This document shows positions 8,696 through 19,225 of a stretch of DNA of 64,000 bases, piece by piece. Below the pieces are notes generated by a model, which worked only from the letters and a program-made list of their open reading frames with translations, searched no databases and was not told the origin of the DNA. Origin of the DNA: Faecalicatena orotica (GTDB lineage Bacteria > Bacillota > Clostridia > Lachnospirales > Lachnospiraceae); assembly GCF_003149245.1 (NCBI RefSeq), contig NZ_QGDL01000011.1, forward strand, positions 142,324 through 206,323. The letters are read 5' to 3'. How positions within the stretch are numbered: the first letter of the stretch is position 1; the number at the start of each line of letters is the position of its first letter. A program made the position numbers and the translations under genes.

Positions 8696-10315
8696 TTATC
8701 CCTTCATATACCGTACTTCAAATGTATCAATGGTAATAGGCTTATTAAATAAAGTTCCCTGTGCATAATCACAGCCCAGCTCTTTCAATACATTCAGCTG
8801 ATCCTGTGTCTCCACACCGGCCGCCGCCACGTGCACGCCGAGCTGGCGGCACACATCGATCACTGCTTTCGCAACGATCTGGCTTCTGTTATTCCCCACA
8901 ATATTGGTAACCAGACTCTTGTCCAGCTTCAGCCCGTCAAACTCCATAATGGAAAGAATGGAAAAGCTGGAATCTTTTGCTCCAAAATGATCCAGAACAA
9001 CCCTTACATTTTCTTTTCTTATCTTATTGCTGGTCTCGGCCAGCATCTCCTGATTCATATCCGTATAGGATTCGGAAACCTCTACTTCCAGATATTCGCA
9101 GGAAACCCGGTACTTTTCTACCAGGGAAAGCATCTTTTCGGCAACACTTTCCTCACGGAGTGTGGCCCCCGCAAAGTTTACAGAAACAGGAAGCATTGGC
9201 ATGTCTTCCAGTTCCCATTTCCTCAAGGTCTTACAGACCTGTTCGAACACATATAAGTCAAGGAAGTGTGACAGCTTCGTCTCTTCCAGAAGTGTAATAT
9301 ATTTTCCCGGGTCTACGATCCCAAGATCCTTATGGTGGTAGCGCACTACCGCTTCGGCCCCGACGACTTCCTCTGTCATTACATCCATTTTGGGGACAAA
9401 GCACACGATAAAGCTGCCATGTTCAATGTCTTCCAGAAGGTCCTGCTTAATGATCGGCTCGTGATGGCCTTTTTTCAGATGCTTGTAGTACTTCTGCTTC
9501 TCCTCGCGCATCATATTCTCGGCATGTGCAACAAGGCTGTCCACATCGATGTCAACCTTCTCCCATGCATACCCCATCGTTACGAGTCCGAGACTGATAT
9601 TCTCCAGCTTATTATGCGCGCCGTGAACATGCTTCATAAAGTCCTCGTAAGAGACGTCTTCCATAATCGCCAGATATTCATCACCGGTCAGCCTGAACAC
9701 CATCGCCCCGCGGAAGTACTCTTCCAGAACTTCACCGACACGGATGACAACCTCATCCCCGTATTCCCGGCCGAACTCTTTATTGAAATTCTTCAGCCCA
9801 TTAATATCAACGGACAGCGCACCCAGCGACTTAAGTTCCTCCTGCTTTACCTCTGCCAGATACCCGACAAAACTGTTGCGGTTCAAAAGACCTGTCAGGT
9901 CATCATGGTAACTCAGATATTCCTGCTGCTTCTGCATCTTCTGGAGCACGATCGCCTGAGAGATATACGGAATGACCGCACGCATAAGCGAAAGGTCGCA
10001 TCCCCCCCTGTGTACTCCAACCGCTGCCAATACAGCCGTCACATCATCATCTAAAGGACGGAATACACTGTAGTCCGCCTCGGTTGTATCTGTAATCTCC
10101 TGCCTGATCCACCTCGGCAGCTGATCAGCATCCAGCATCTTGATACGGTCTCTCTGCCACGGAACATTCTCTGCACACCACTCATAGATTGCGAGGATAT
10201 CATCCTCTTCTTTTTCTATATAATAAACATATTCCGAATCATAGTAGTCGCGTATCGTGCTTAATACGTCGTTCATAATCTCAATGATAGAACGTTGTTT
10301 ATACTTCTCACTCAT
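8696..10315 (-). CDS. GGDEF/EAL domain protein with degenerate catalytic motifs
   Basis: The protein has 539 aa: an N-terminal region of about 130 residues without a recognised domain, a GGDEF domain (DDLTGLLNRNSF at about 138) and an EAL domain to the end. The GGDEF signature is degenerate (LTGDEY). In the EAL domain, EAL reads EAV, the substrate-contacting Gln of the YQP motif is Val (FVPKMD), and the metal-binding DDFG reads DHFG, while the later Glu and Lys positions (SES, LKLDKS, GVET) remain. Both activities are therefore doubtful; it may act as a sensor of cyclic dinucleotides or of protein partners. The phosphopantetheinyl transferase gene follows 4 bp downstream. Confidence 0.85.
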   Translation of the reverse strand: MSEKYKQRSIIEIMNDVLSTIRDYYDSEYVYYIEKEEDDILAIYEWCAENVPWQRDRIKMLDADQLPRWIRQEITDTTEADYSVFRPLDDDVTAVLAAVGVHRGGCDLSLMRAVIPYISQAIVLQKMQKQQEYLSYHDDLTGLLNRNSFVGYLAEVKQEELKSLGALSVDINGLKNFNKEFGREYGDEVVIRVGEVLEEYFRGAMVFRLTGDEYLAIMEDVSYEDFMKHVHGAHNKLENISLGLVTMGYAWEKVDIDVDSLVAHAENMMREEKQKYYKHLKKGHHEPIIKQDLLEDIEHGSFIVCFVPKMDVMTEEVVGAEAVVRYHHKDLGIVDPGKYITLLEETKLSHFLDLYVFEQVCKTLRKWELEDMPMLPVSVNFAGATLREESVAEKMLSLVEKYRVSCEYLEVEVSESYTDMNQEMLAETSNKIRKENVRVVLDHFGAKDSSFSILSIMEFDGLKLDKSLVTNIVGNNRSQIVAKAVIDVCRQLGVHVAAAGVETQDQLNVLKELGCDYAQGTLFNKPITIDTFEVRYMKG

Positions 10316-10389
10316 GGATTCTTCTCCCCTGATTTCACTAGATAACAGTTATAAATACCATCTGGACTGACTAAAGTACAGATATGATT

Positions 10390-10418
10390 ATTGTAGTATA
10401 ATCTTATTTAAATTGCAA
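10390..10418 (-). promoter_or_regulatory. Promoter for the GGDEF/EAL-phosphopantetheinyl transferase operon
   Basis: On the minus strand, TTGCAA (10413-10418) and TACAAT (10390-10395) are separated by 17 bases. The leader to the ATG would be about 70 nt. The promoter lies just beyond the palindromic repeat that ends the atp operon, so the two transcripts are well separated. Confidence 0.6.
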
Positions 10419-10424
10419 GAAGCA

Positions 10425-10514
10425 AAAAACGGAGGCGCAAAGGGGTCTGACCCTTTTGCCCTCCGTTTTCAGAATATTCTGTCTTTGATCCGCAAAAGGG
10501 TCAGACCCCTTTGC
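10425..10514 (-). repeat. Paired REP-like palindromes after atpC (copies A and B); likely atp terminator
   Basis: Two copies of the core palindrome (GCAAAGGGGTC/GACCCTTTTGC) lie at 10437-10459 and 10492-10514, on either side of the 12-base palindrome CAGAATATTCTG (10470-10481). Copy A is enlarged by outer arms AAAACGGAGG/CCTCCGTTTT, giving a stem-loop spanning about 10426-10467. On the minus strand this ends in a run of T, so it should terminate the atp transcript; the plus strand also has TTTT. The outermost base of copy B is the first base of the atpC stop codon triplet. This is the fullest example of the family described in the findings. Confidence 0.8.
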
Positions 10515-10930
10515 TACAAATTCCATTTCTGTCCCTGTGACACTTTCAGCCGGTTCATTGCCCGCGCCAGTGATGCCTGGGTCCGGTAGTATTCCTGAAT
10601 GCTCTGCTTCTGCCGCATCTGCTCCTCGGCACGCTCTTTTGCTTCCTCGGCCCTGCGCACATCGATCTCTTCCGGGCGCTCGGCAGTGTCCACGAGCACC
10701 GTAACACGATTGTTCACGACCTCGGCAAAACCCGCGCCAACTGCAACGTCCACCCAGTTTCCTTCTTCGATCTCCATTCTGGCATCCCCGACTGTTACGG
10801 CAATTACCATGTTCTCATGATTCGCCAGAATTCCCATCTCCCCGTCGGGAGCCGGAAGAGTCAGCTTTCTGCAGCGGCCTTCGTAGAACACCCTGTCGCT
10901 GGCTATTATTTTCAGCCCAAATGTATCCAT
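10514..10930 (-). CDS. atpC: F1 ATP synthase subunit epsilon
   Basis: This is the epsilon subunit of the F1 central stalk, 138 aa, last gene of the atp operon. The N-terminal beta sandwich shows LKIIASDRVFYEGRCRKL and PAPDGEMGILANHENM, the usual signature. The C-terminal helical pair is rich in Glu, Arg and Gln. A second ATG two codons upstream is too close to GAGGTG, so the inner ATG is chosen. It lies 12 bp after atpD. Its stop codon overlaps the end of a REP-like palindrome. Confidence 0.95.
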   Translation of the reverse strand: MDTFGLKIIASDRVFYEGRCRKLTLPAPDGEMGILANHENMVIAVTVGDARMEIEEGNWVDVAVGAGFAEVVNNRVTVLVDTAERPEEIDVRRAEEAKERAEEQMRQKQSIQEYYRTQASLARAMNRLKVSQGQKWNL

Positions 10931-10942
10931 ATGCATACACCT

Positions 10943-12410
<1,468 letters not shown>

Positions 12411-12413
<3 letters not shown>

Positions 12414-13301
12414 CTTTTTCCGTTTCTGGGCATTTGCCCCGCTGCATACCTCGGTAATTTCCTGGGTGATGGCAGCCTGCCGTGCCCTATTATATAAGGT
12501 AGATAAATCTTTGATGATACTCTCGGCACTGTCTGTTGCAGCCTTCATTGCCATCATACGGGCGTTGTGCTCGCTGGCATAGGCCTCTACCAGACAGCCG
12601 TAGACCATACCTGTTATATAATTCGGAATGATGCTGTCCATGACGCTTTTGGCGGATGGATAGAGTTCTATTTCTTCCCTGTACATGTTCAGAGGCATAA
12701 TCATCTTATTAAAGGAAGCCCTCTCCAACGGGAGAAGTCTTACTTTTTCAGCATCTGACTGCACAGAGTTTTCCATGCGGGTGTAAATCATGTATACTTC
12801 ATCCAATTGCCCCATTTCAAACTGGTCCAGAATGACGGATGAGATATTTCTAGCACGGTGCATCGTCGGCTTCTGGACTGTATACTGGAAGTTTGTATCA
12901 ATTTCCACCTTATGTTTGGCAAAATAGTGTCTTCCCAGTTCTCCGACAACGAATAGTTTATGTTCCCCGGGCCCGCTAAGCAGTTCTTCTTCAAGCTTGA
13001 TGATATTATGGTTGTATGCCCCTGCAAGTCCTTTATCCGCAGTTATGACAATGGAGCCGATCTTCCTCTTTTCAGCGGGGATCTTCTCCCTCAAGTCAAA
13101 ATACGGATGTTCAATATCAGGGACATGGCGCAGGATTCTGGAAATCTCACCCTGCAGGCCATAGAAATACGGCTCTGTATCAGACAGCTTCTTCTTTGCC
13201 TGTTTCATTTTGGAAGAAGAAATCATATACATAGCGTTCGTAATCTTCATCGTATCCTTTACGCTGTTTATACGGGTCTGTATTTCTCTGATATTTGCCA
13301 T
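12411..13301 (-). CDS. atpG: F1 ATP synthase subunit gamma
   Basis: This is the rotor shaft subunit, 296 aa. The N-terminal coiled coil starts MANIREIQTRINSVKDTMKI, the standard opening, and the C-terminal helix contains the family signature ITQEITEVCSGANA. An in-frame start 17 codons upstream would overlap atpA; the ATG used here has AGGTG 6 bases before it and starts one base after the atpA stop. The last residues (KRKK) and the stop codon abut a REP-like repeat. Confidence 0.95.
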
Positions 13302-13302
13302 A

Positions 13303-14811
13303 TTAACACCTGCTCTTCTTAAATTCCTTCGCTGCTTCCACGATCTTTCCAATCAGCTCGTCGGTCAGGGCCTTTGTTTCTTCTATCTCTTTCCCGATCT
13401 CCGGATATTGTGTATCAAAATAGCTTAACATATCTGCCTGAAACTGTTTGATCTTCTTCTTTTCAATACCAAGCAGCACCTTATGTGTAGCTACACAGAG
13501 GGTGATAACCTTTTCATGCAGGGAAAGCGGATGGCACAGAGGCTGTTTTAAAAGCTCCATCAGGCCGCCGCCGTATTCCAGCTGCTCTTTTGTGGCAGCG
13601 TCAAGGTCAGAGCTGAACTGTGTAAACACTTCCATTTCTCTGTACTGCGCCAGATCGATACGGATACTTCCTGAAGCCTTTTTCATCGCCTTCGTCTGGG
13701 CAGCACCGCCGACACGGGATACGGACAGACCTACGTTGACCGCCGGCCTCATTCCCGAGAAGAACAAATCACTCTCCAGAAAAATCTGGCCGTCTGTGAT
13801 GGAAATTACGTTGGTCGGTATATAAGCAGATACATCACCTGCCTGCGTCTCGATAATCGGGAGAGCCGTGATGGAACCTCCGCCCAATGCATCACTCAGC
13901 CGGCTTGAGCGCTCCAGCAGTCTTGAATGAAGGTAGAATACATCTCCCGGATATGCCTCACGTCCCGGAGAACGTCCGAGCAGAAGGGATAATGCACGGT
14001 ATGCAACCGCATGTTTTGATAAATCATCATAAACGATCAGGACATCTTTCCCCTGATGCATAAAATGTTCCGCCATCGCAGTTCCTGCATAAGGTGCGAT
14101 ATACTGGAGCGGAGCGCAGTCACTTGCAGTTGAGGAAACAACAATTGTGTAATCCATAGCGCCATTCGTCGTCAGCGTATTCACAACCTTGGCTACAGTA
14201 GATGCCTTCTGCCCGACCGCAACATAAATGCAGACAACATCTTTTCCTTTCTGATTGATAATCGTGTCCAGGGCAATGGAAGTCTTTCCCGTCTGCCTGT
14301 CTCCGATAATCAGTTCTCTCTGTCCACGCCCGATCGGGAACATGGCGTCGATTGACAGAATACCTGTCTCCATCGGCACACTGACTGACTTCCTGTCTAT
14401 AATTCCCGGTGCCTCCTGCTCAATCGGCCTGTAATCATCAGCCTCGATCTCGCCCTTCCCGTCGATCGCCGCACCCAGAGAGTTAACAACTCTTCCTATA
14501 TATTTATCACCAACCGGAACTCCGGCTTTTTTCCCAGTCCGGGTCACTTTTGTGCCTTCCTTAATCTCGGTATCATGTCCGAAGAGGATACATCCGATAG
14601 AATCCTTCTGGATATCCTGAACCATCGCCTTCAGCCCGTTTTCAAAAGTCACAATCTCCCCGTACATGGCGTGATCAATTCCATAAACAGTGGCTATACC
14701 GTCTCCTACAGTAATAACCGTACCGACCTCACTGTCCTTGCTGATTGTATCAAAATTTTCTATTTCATTTTTCAGAATAGAAATAATTTCATCTGAATTG
14801 ATTGAACTCAC
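13303..14811 (-). CDS. atpA: F1 ATP synthase subunit alpha
   Basis: This is the non-catalytic nucleotide-binding subunit, 502 aa. It has the Walker A motif [13 protein letters not shown], the strand [17 protein letters not shown], and the alpha/beta signature region SRLLERSSR and [19 protein letters not shown]. Two GTG starts are possible: 14820 overlaps the atpH stop, but GGAGG lies 8 bases before the GTG at 14811, giving the usual family length. Confidence 0.96.
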   Translation of the reverse strand: MSSINSDEIISILKNEIENFDTISKDSEVGTVITVGDGIATVYGIDHAMYGEIVTFENGLKAMVQDIQKDSIGCILFGHDTEIKEGTKVTRTGKKAGVPVGDKYIGRVVNSLGAAIDGKGEIEADDYRPIEQEAPGIIDRKSVSVPMETGILSIDAMFPIGRGQRELIIGDRQTGKTSIALDTIINQKGKDVVCIYVAVGQKASTVAKVVNTLTTNGAMDYTIVVSSTASDCAPLQYIAPYAGTAMAEHFMHQGKDVLIVYDDLSKHAVAYRALSLLLGRSPGREAYPGDVFYLHSRLLERSSRLSDALGGGSITALPIIETQAGDVSAYIPTNVISITDGQIFLESDLFFSGMRPAVNVGLSVSRVGGAAQTKAMKKASGSIRIDLAQYREMEVFTQFSSDLDAATKEQLEYGGGLMELLKQPLCHPLSLHEKVITLCVATHKVLLGIEKKKIKQFQADMLSYFDTQYPEIGKEIEETKALTDELIGKIVEAAKEFKKSRC

Positions 14812-14816
14812 CTTGT

Positions 14817-15353
14817 TCACCTCCAGGTCAATTTTTGTTCTAATCTATTCAGGCGTCCTTTCAGGCTCCAGTCATACTCATCACTGCCGGCCGTTAACAC
14901 AAAGCCTCCCAGCAGAGCGTGATCCGTCCTGATTTCAATATTTGCCTCAACGGCATTATATTTCCTGCAAAGAAACGCCTTCATTTCTTTTAGCTGTACC
15001 TCACTTGGAGGTTCTACACAAGTCAGCACTGCATTCAGAACCCTGTTCTGTTCATCGCAGTACCTGTCATATGATACGAAAATATCCCCGATCAGGTCCA
15101 TCCTCTGATTTTGGCATGTCACCTTCAGGAAATTCCTGATTTCTTCGGGAAATACCTGGTCGATCACTCTCAGTTTCTGTTCCTCTCTGATAGTCGGATT
15201 TACGAACACATCGTTTAACTGGGGAACTTCTGTGAATATATCCTTTGCTTTCTGTATGGCTTCTTTGGAAATATTCAACTCATACAACACTTTTGCATAT
15301 CTTACCGCCGCCTGCGGGCAGTACTGGATGTTAGTGTTTGTCTGTGTCTTCAT
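14817..15353 (-). CDS. atpH: F1 ATP synthase subunit delta
   Basis: The protein has 178 aa and is the peripheral-stalk subunit joining F1 to subunit b. The N-terminal helical domain ([17 protein letters not shown]) and the C-terminal pattern [25 protein letters not shown], close to the usual IGGFVIRIGD-type ending, identify it. A GTG three codons earlier is possible; the ATG has AGGTGA at good spacing. It begins inside the end of atpF (about 23 bp overlap). Confidence 0.92.
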   Translation of the reverse strand: MKTQTNTNIQYCPQAAVRYAKVLYELNISKEAIQKAKDIFTEVPQLNDVFVNPTIREEQKLRVIDQVFPEEIRNFLKVTCQNQRMDLIGDIFVSYDRYCDEQNRVLNAVLTCVEPPSEVQLKEMKAFLCRKYNAVEANIEIRTDHALLGGFVLTAGSDEYDWSLKGRLNRLEQKLTWR

Positions 15354-15843
15354 GAGCGTCACCTGCTTCTTCCAGAAACTGATTATATATGTCCTGATTT
15401 CCTTGATTCTCTGTCTTTTCGCCTACAATTCTGGCAGCTGCTGTCATCGCAAGTCCTGCAATCTCTGACTGCAGGGCCTTCATTGTCTGCTCCCGTTCTA
15501 ACTGAATCTGTGCCTTCGCAGAATCCAGCATGCCGCCTGCTTTTACGCCGGCTTCGCTTACAATCCGCTCATACTCGGCCTTTGCCTGCGTCTGTGCCTT
15601 TTCCACGATCTTCACAGACTCGTCTCTGGCACCCGTAAGGGCTGCTTCATACTCAACTTTAAGCTTTGCGGCTTCTTCCCTGGCACTGCTTGCCTCGTTT
15701 AAGCCGTCCGCAATCAGTTTCTCACGCTTTTCCATGATATCAGTTACCGGTTTGATCAAAAACTTTTTCAACAAAAGATAAAGAACAACAAGGTTTATTA
15801 TGGTAAAGAGAAGGTTCACATTTAATTGCAGCACCTGTCCCAC
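15331..15843 (-). CDS. atpF: Fo ATP synthase subunit b
   Basis: The protein has 170 aa. One membrane helix near the N-terminus (about residues 8-28, LLFTIINLVVLYLLLKKFL) is followed by a long charged helix rich in Ala, Glu and Lys that dimerises to form the peripheral stalk. KPVTDIMEKREKLI is the usual membrane-proximal motif. It ends in an acidic tail that overlaps atpH. Confidence 0.94.
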   Translation of the reverse strand: MGQVLQLNVNLLFTIINLVVLYLLLKKFLIKPVTDIMEKREKLIADGLNEASSAREEAAKLKVEYEAALTGARDESVKIVEKAQTQAKAEYERIVSEAGVKAGGMLDSAKAQIQLEREQTMKALQSEIAGLAMTAAARIVGEKTENQGNQDIYNQFLEEAGDAHEDTDKH

Positions 15844-15903
15844 CTGCCTTTCCTGTTTTTATGGTATCTGTTCAGAAATATGAACGGATACACCTGTGAT
15901 CTA

Positions 15904-16128
15904 TTATTTCAAAAGTAAAATAATCAGCAAACCGATAATAAAACCGTAAATAGCAGTTGCTTCGGCGAGCGCACATCCAAGGATCAGTGTCTTGCTAATC
16001 TTGCTTTCAGCCTCTGGCTGTCTTGCAATTGCATCTGCTGCTTTCCCTGTTGCAATACCAATACCGATACCTGCTCCTACACCTGTTAAAACTGCGATTC
16101 CTGCTCCAATAGCTATAATTGTTCCCAT
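15904..16128 (-). CDS. atpE: Fo ATP synthase subunit c
   Basis: The protein has 74 aa, two membrane helices joined by the polar loop ARQPEAE. The Gly-rich first helix packs the ring, and the ion-carrying Glu lies in [10 protein letters not shown] of the second. The Gln in helix 1 and the Ser after the Glu that bind sodium in the Ilyobacter/Propionigenium rings are replaced here by Ile and Ala, which points to protons rather than sodium (inference from remembered sequences). An ATG eight codons upstream is rejected because AAGGAG precedes this ATG. Confidence 0.95.
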   Translation of the reverse strand: MGTIIAIGAGIAVLTGVGAGIGIGIATGKAADAIARQPEAESKISKTLILGCALAEATAIYGFIIGLLIILLLK

Positions 16129-16172
16129 AATACAAATCTCCTTTTCTTTCAAAAATTTCTTTCAGAATTCCT

Positions 16173-16838
16173 CTACTCTTGTTCTTCATTCATAAACAAT
16201 GCCGTAAGGAATACAAACACATATGCCTGCAAAAGACCGTCAAATATATCAAAATAAAAACTAAACGGTATAGGCACCAAAACCGGCACAATGGCTTTTA
16301 AAAGCTCCATAATGACAAATGCTCCGAGCACATTACCGAATAACCGCATACAAAGAGACAACGGACGGATTACAATCTCCAGAATCATAATCGGTGCAAC
16401 TACAGGCACCGGCTTTGCAAAATGCTTCATCCAATGCTTTACTCCATTTTTATGTATGCCTGAATATTCAATCAGGAACATGCTCATAATCGCGAGCGCC
16501 GCTGTCACGTTCAAATCCTTGGTAGGCGGCTTGAACCCAAACAGACTGATAATATTGGAAACACCCAGATAGAGAACTATTGTAATAAGATAAGGAATAT
16601 ATCTCTTATTCTCTTTCCCTATGATGCCCTCGAAGAAGTCCGAAGCCCATCCAACAGCCGACTCCAGCACAATCTGCTTCCTGCCCGGATTCTCAACCTT
16701 CAGGTTCCGGACGAAGATAATTGACAGCCCGACCAGCACAGCCATGATCACCCATGTTACGACTACCGCTTCTGATACGCCGATTCCCCCGAATATAGGT
16801 ATTGTAAACACGGTCTCACAGTTCAGCTCCTCCAGCAA
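16173..16838 (-). CDS. atpB: Fo ATP synthase subunit a
   Basis: This is the membrane channel subunit, about 221 aa with five or so hydrophobic helices. It carries the ion-path Arg in PLSLCMRLFGNVLGAF and the partner motif LQAYVFVFLTALFM. It is the first gene of the operon. The start is uncertain: the frame opens with TTG at 16838, and GGGAGGG lies about 25 bases further upstream, so translation may begin slightly upstream at a non-standard codon. Confidence 0.9.
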   Translation of the reverse strand: MLEELNCETVFTIPIFGGIGVSEAVVVTWVIMAVLVGLSIIFVRNLKVENPGRKQIVLESAVGWASDFFEGIIGKENKRYIPYLITIVLYLGVSNIISLFGFKPPTKDLNVTAALAIMSMFLIEYSGIHKNGVKHWMKHFAKPVPVVAPIMILEIVIRPLSLCMRLFGNVLGAFVIMELLKAIVPVLVPIPFSFYFDIFDGLLQAYVFVFLTALFMNEEQE

Positions 16839-17508
16839 CTTCTCTGTTAAACTTTCCGTATCGCTCCCTCCCTTTCTTTTAAATATTTAATGCAGCGGTA
16901 ATTCTTTCACCCATGATTATTTCTTGCATAAAAAAAGAATTTCTTCACCTGAAATTCCCTCACCGCCGCTCACTCTTAAGATTTTGTTCTCTTAAAAGTT
17001 AAATAAAGATTACGCCCAAATTTTTCGTTTGTCAACGATAAAAAAATGATGCTATTTGTCGACCCACATTGACCTTTTTTATCCAAATTTTCCTTCTTTT
17101 AAATCTCGAAATTTATGATTTTTATATAAATTTAATCTTTATTTTTTTATTTTTTACATTTCCAAAATAATTTCAAAGTCATTTTGCACAAATGCGATAT
17201 TGATGGTCCCAATACATTTCGTCATTATATCCATCACTATGTCTATGTTTTCACAATGGTTATGGAAACTTTAGCAATTTCTTAATCCCCCGGCCCTTAT
17301 TTCTACATTATACTGCCAATCTTCCTCTTTATTCCTGTTATATATTAAAATAGCAAATAGTTTTATGTGGCAGCGGTAAAAATGAATATGAAGAACATTC
17401 CTTTATGCCGCAGATTTGATGTGCACTTTTATCATATTTGAATTATAATAATGCCAGAGACAAAAGGTTAAACGACGCCTGACTGAAGGCATCAGGGGGC
17501 AGATAAAA
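16839..17508. other. AT-rich intergenic region upstream of the atp operon
   Basis: About 670 bp without a convincing gene. It separates the atp operon (minus) from the membrane protein gene at 17509 (plus) and contains a candidate atp promoter at 17007-17035. A TATAAT box on the plus strand at about 17446 might serve the plus-strand gene, but no clear -35 box accompanies it. I see no riboswitch or RNA gene. Confidence 0.6.
17007..17035 (-). promoter_or_regulatory. Candidate atp operon promoter
   Basis: On the minus strand there is a perfect -35 box TTGACA (17030-17035) and, 17 bases on, the weak -10 box TAATCT (17007-17012). Transcription from here would leave a leader of about 160 nt before atpB. 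The perfect -35 box supports it; the poor -10 box keeps confidence moderate. Confidence 0.45.
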
Positions 17509-18192
17509 ATGAGTACGTTTGAAACGAAAAACAAAACCAGTATTAAATTCAACCGCTTTTTCTTTTTTTGCGGCATGATTATGGCATTCAGCGAAGTATG
17601 GAAGCAGTGCTGTCTGACCTTCATCGTCAACAGGGGGGTCTATGACTGGTGGTATTTCCCTTTCCAGCTCTGCAGTATCGCCATGTATGTTCTGCTGGTC
17701 CTTCCCTGGGTAAAGAATACACATATACGCCCTGCCCTGCTGTCATTCTTAATGAATTACAGCCTGCTTGGCGGGACAGCCGTTTTTGCGGATACAAGCG
17801 GACTCCACTATCCGGTTCCGGCACTGACGGTCCACTCCTATCTGTGGCACGTCCTTCTAATCATAACCGGGATCGCCGCCGGCGCTGCGTGTATTGCAGA
17901 AAACCATATGCCCGGCCGCCGGCTGTTTAGAAACAGTACTTTTATCTACCTGGGCTGCTGTGCAGTCGCCACAGGAATCAATCTGCTGTTTGACCGCTTC
18001 GGAGATATCAATATGTTCTATATCAACCCGGATTATGAAATGCAGCAGATCGGTTTTTCCACACTGGCCGGCTATATTGGTAATATTCCGGCAATCATCC
18101 TGTATATCCTCACAACCATTCTCGGGGCATGCATCCTTTTTCACATCTGGCGCCTGGCTGCCCGTTGTTATCAACATTTTTTCAGGCATTGA
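17509..18192 (+). CDS. YwaF/TIGR02206-like integral membrane protein
   Basis: The protein has 227 aa with six or seven hydrophobic segments. Features such as FPFQLCSIAMYV, a Pro-rich membrane helix and an LTVHSYLWHVLL segment resemble the YwaF/TIGR02206 family of small membrane proteins, whose function is not established. It stands alone, and its transcript ends at a bidirectional terminator shared with the convergent gene. Confidence 0.65.
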   Translation: MSTFETKNKTSIKFNRFFFFCGMIMAFSEVWKQCCLTFIVNRGVYDWWYFPFQLCSIAMYVLLVLPWVKNTHIRPALLSFLMNYSLLGGTAVFADTSGLHYPVPALTVHSYLWHVLLIITGIAAGAACIAENHMPGRRLFRNSTFIYLGCCAVATGINLLFDRFGDINMFYINPDYEMQQIGFSTLAGYIGNIPAIILYILTTILGACILFHIWRLAARCYQHFFRH

Positions 18193-18238
18193 AAGTAAAA
18201 ACTGATTATACTATTTTGCATAAACATACAAAAAAAAT

Positions 18239-18278
18239 GTACAGGCATCCTCAATTCTGAGGGGTGCCTGTACTCTTT
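18239..18278. terminator. Bidirectional terminator between convergent membrane protein genes
   Basis: A hairpin with outer stem GTACAGGCA (18239-18247)/TGCCTGTAC (18265-18273) and inner stem CCTCA/TGAGG is followed by a T run on both strands. The stop codon and last codons of the minus-strand gene lie inside the stem. Confidence 0.85.
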
Positions 18279-19150
18279 TTCTCAAGATTCTCTTTTTCTA
18301 CCTCTTCAGCCTCTACAATCTTCAGGAAATCCCTCTCCGCCTTTTTCTTGCGCGGGATAAATCTTCTGGCAACCGATCCTTTCCCGCGGTTCTTCACATA
18401 GAAGAAACCAATTACGGAAAAGACGACCGCCCCGACAAAATTTACCATAAGGTCTTTCATCGTATCTACCAGGCCAATATCCAGATAACCGCCAAGCCCC
18501 AGGTCCTTTCCATTGACTGTCACATTCTTTATATTATCGATAACGGCGACATTATTTCCCCCCGCCGGGTCTAACATAACCGAGCGGATCGTATGGATCA
18601 CCGTATCTTTCTGCATGTCATATCCCAGAATCTGATCCATTCCGAACTCAAAGAACTCCCAGATGACGCCGATTGTCATGGAAAAGCAGAAAGCGACAAT
18701 TGCCGTAAACAGAGGCGAAAGCTTGAAAACCATCTTTTCACTCCTGTTGAGGAGGTCAACAAGGGAAAAACCTATTGCAGCCGCGAGGAACCCGTTCAGC
18801 GTATGCAGAACCGTATCCCAGAAAGGAAACACAATATAGAATTCCCGAATCTCACCCAGAATCTCCGCCGCAAAGATAAACACGAGGATAATGATCTCAA
18901 GCGTCGTCGGGAGTTCTATTTTCATGGTCACCTGTACAAGACTGGGAACAACTAAAAGCAGCAGCGTCAAAATGCATAAAAACACATTTTCATAATTTTT
19001 GTTGAATATTTGCAGGATCATCATGATGATGACCAGCAGGCGTAAAATAAAATACACTATGAAGGAGCTTTTATGCTCCCGAAGTTCCATGCCCAGAGCC
19101 TTCCACATGTTGCGGAAGAAGTGTTTTTCCCTTTTGTCGTTATTTTTCAT
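18251..19150 (-). CDS. Multispanning membrane protein of unknown function (YjdF/DUF2238-like)
   Basis: The protein has 299 aa with about seven hydrophobic helices and a basic, then acidic, cytoplasmic C-terminal tail. The stretch FPFWDTVLHTLNGFLAAAIG followed later by GVIWEFFEFGMDQ resembles the YjdF/DUF2238 family, in which His and Glu residues lie in the membrane. A soluble segment at about residues 180-215 sits between the last helices. The function is unknown. The 3' end forms part of a shared terminator. Confidence 0.6.
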   Translation of the reverse strand: MKNNDKREKHFFRNMWKALGMELREHKSSFIVYFILRLLVIIMMILQIFNKNYENVFLCILTLLLLVVPSLVQVTMKIELPTTLEIIILVFIFAAEILGEIREFYIVFPFWDTVLHTLNGFLAAAIGFSLVDLLNRSEKMVFKLSPLFTAIVAFCFSMTIGVIWEFFEFGMDQILGYDMQKDTVIHTIRSVMLDPAGGNNVAVIDNIKNVTVNGKDLGLGGYLDIGLVDTMKDLMVNFVGAVVFSVIGFFYVKNRGKGSVARRFIPRKKKAERDFLKIVEAEEVEKENLEKKSTGTPQN

Positions 19151-19225
19151 TTCATACCATTCCTTTAAAATCAGTCCACATTTATCCTCCTATTATAGGG
19201 ACATTTACTGATTTATGCAAGGAAT

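Noticed and set aside
9332-10054. Plus-strand reading frame of 240 codons over the GGDEF/EAL gene
   Set aside because: The reverse strand carries clear GGDEF and EAL domains; this frame has no recognisable domain.
10425-10514. Paired palindromes as a short CRISPR array
   Set aside because: Only two cores with a spacer that itself contains a conserved motif, other copies are scattered singly, and no cas genes are present.
16839-17508. A small atpI-like gene before atpB
   Set aside because: No frame with hydrophobic helices and a start signal is present; the region is AT-rich and full of stops.
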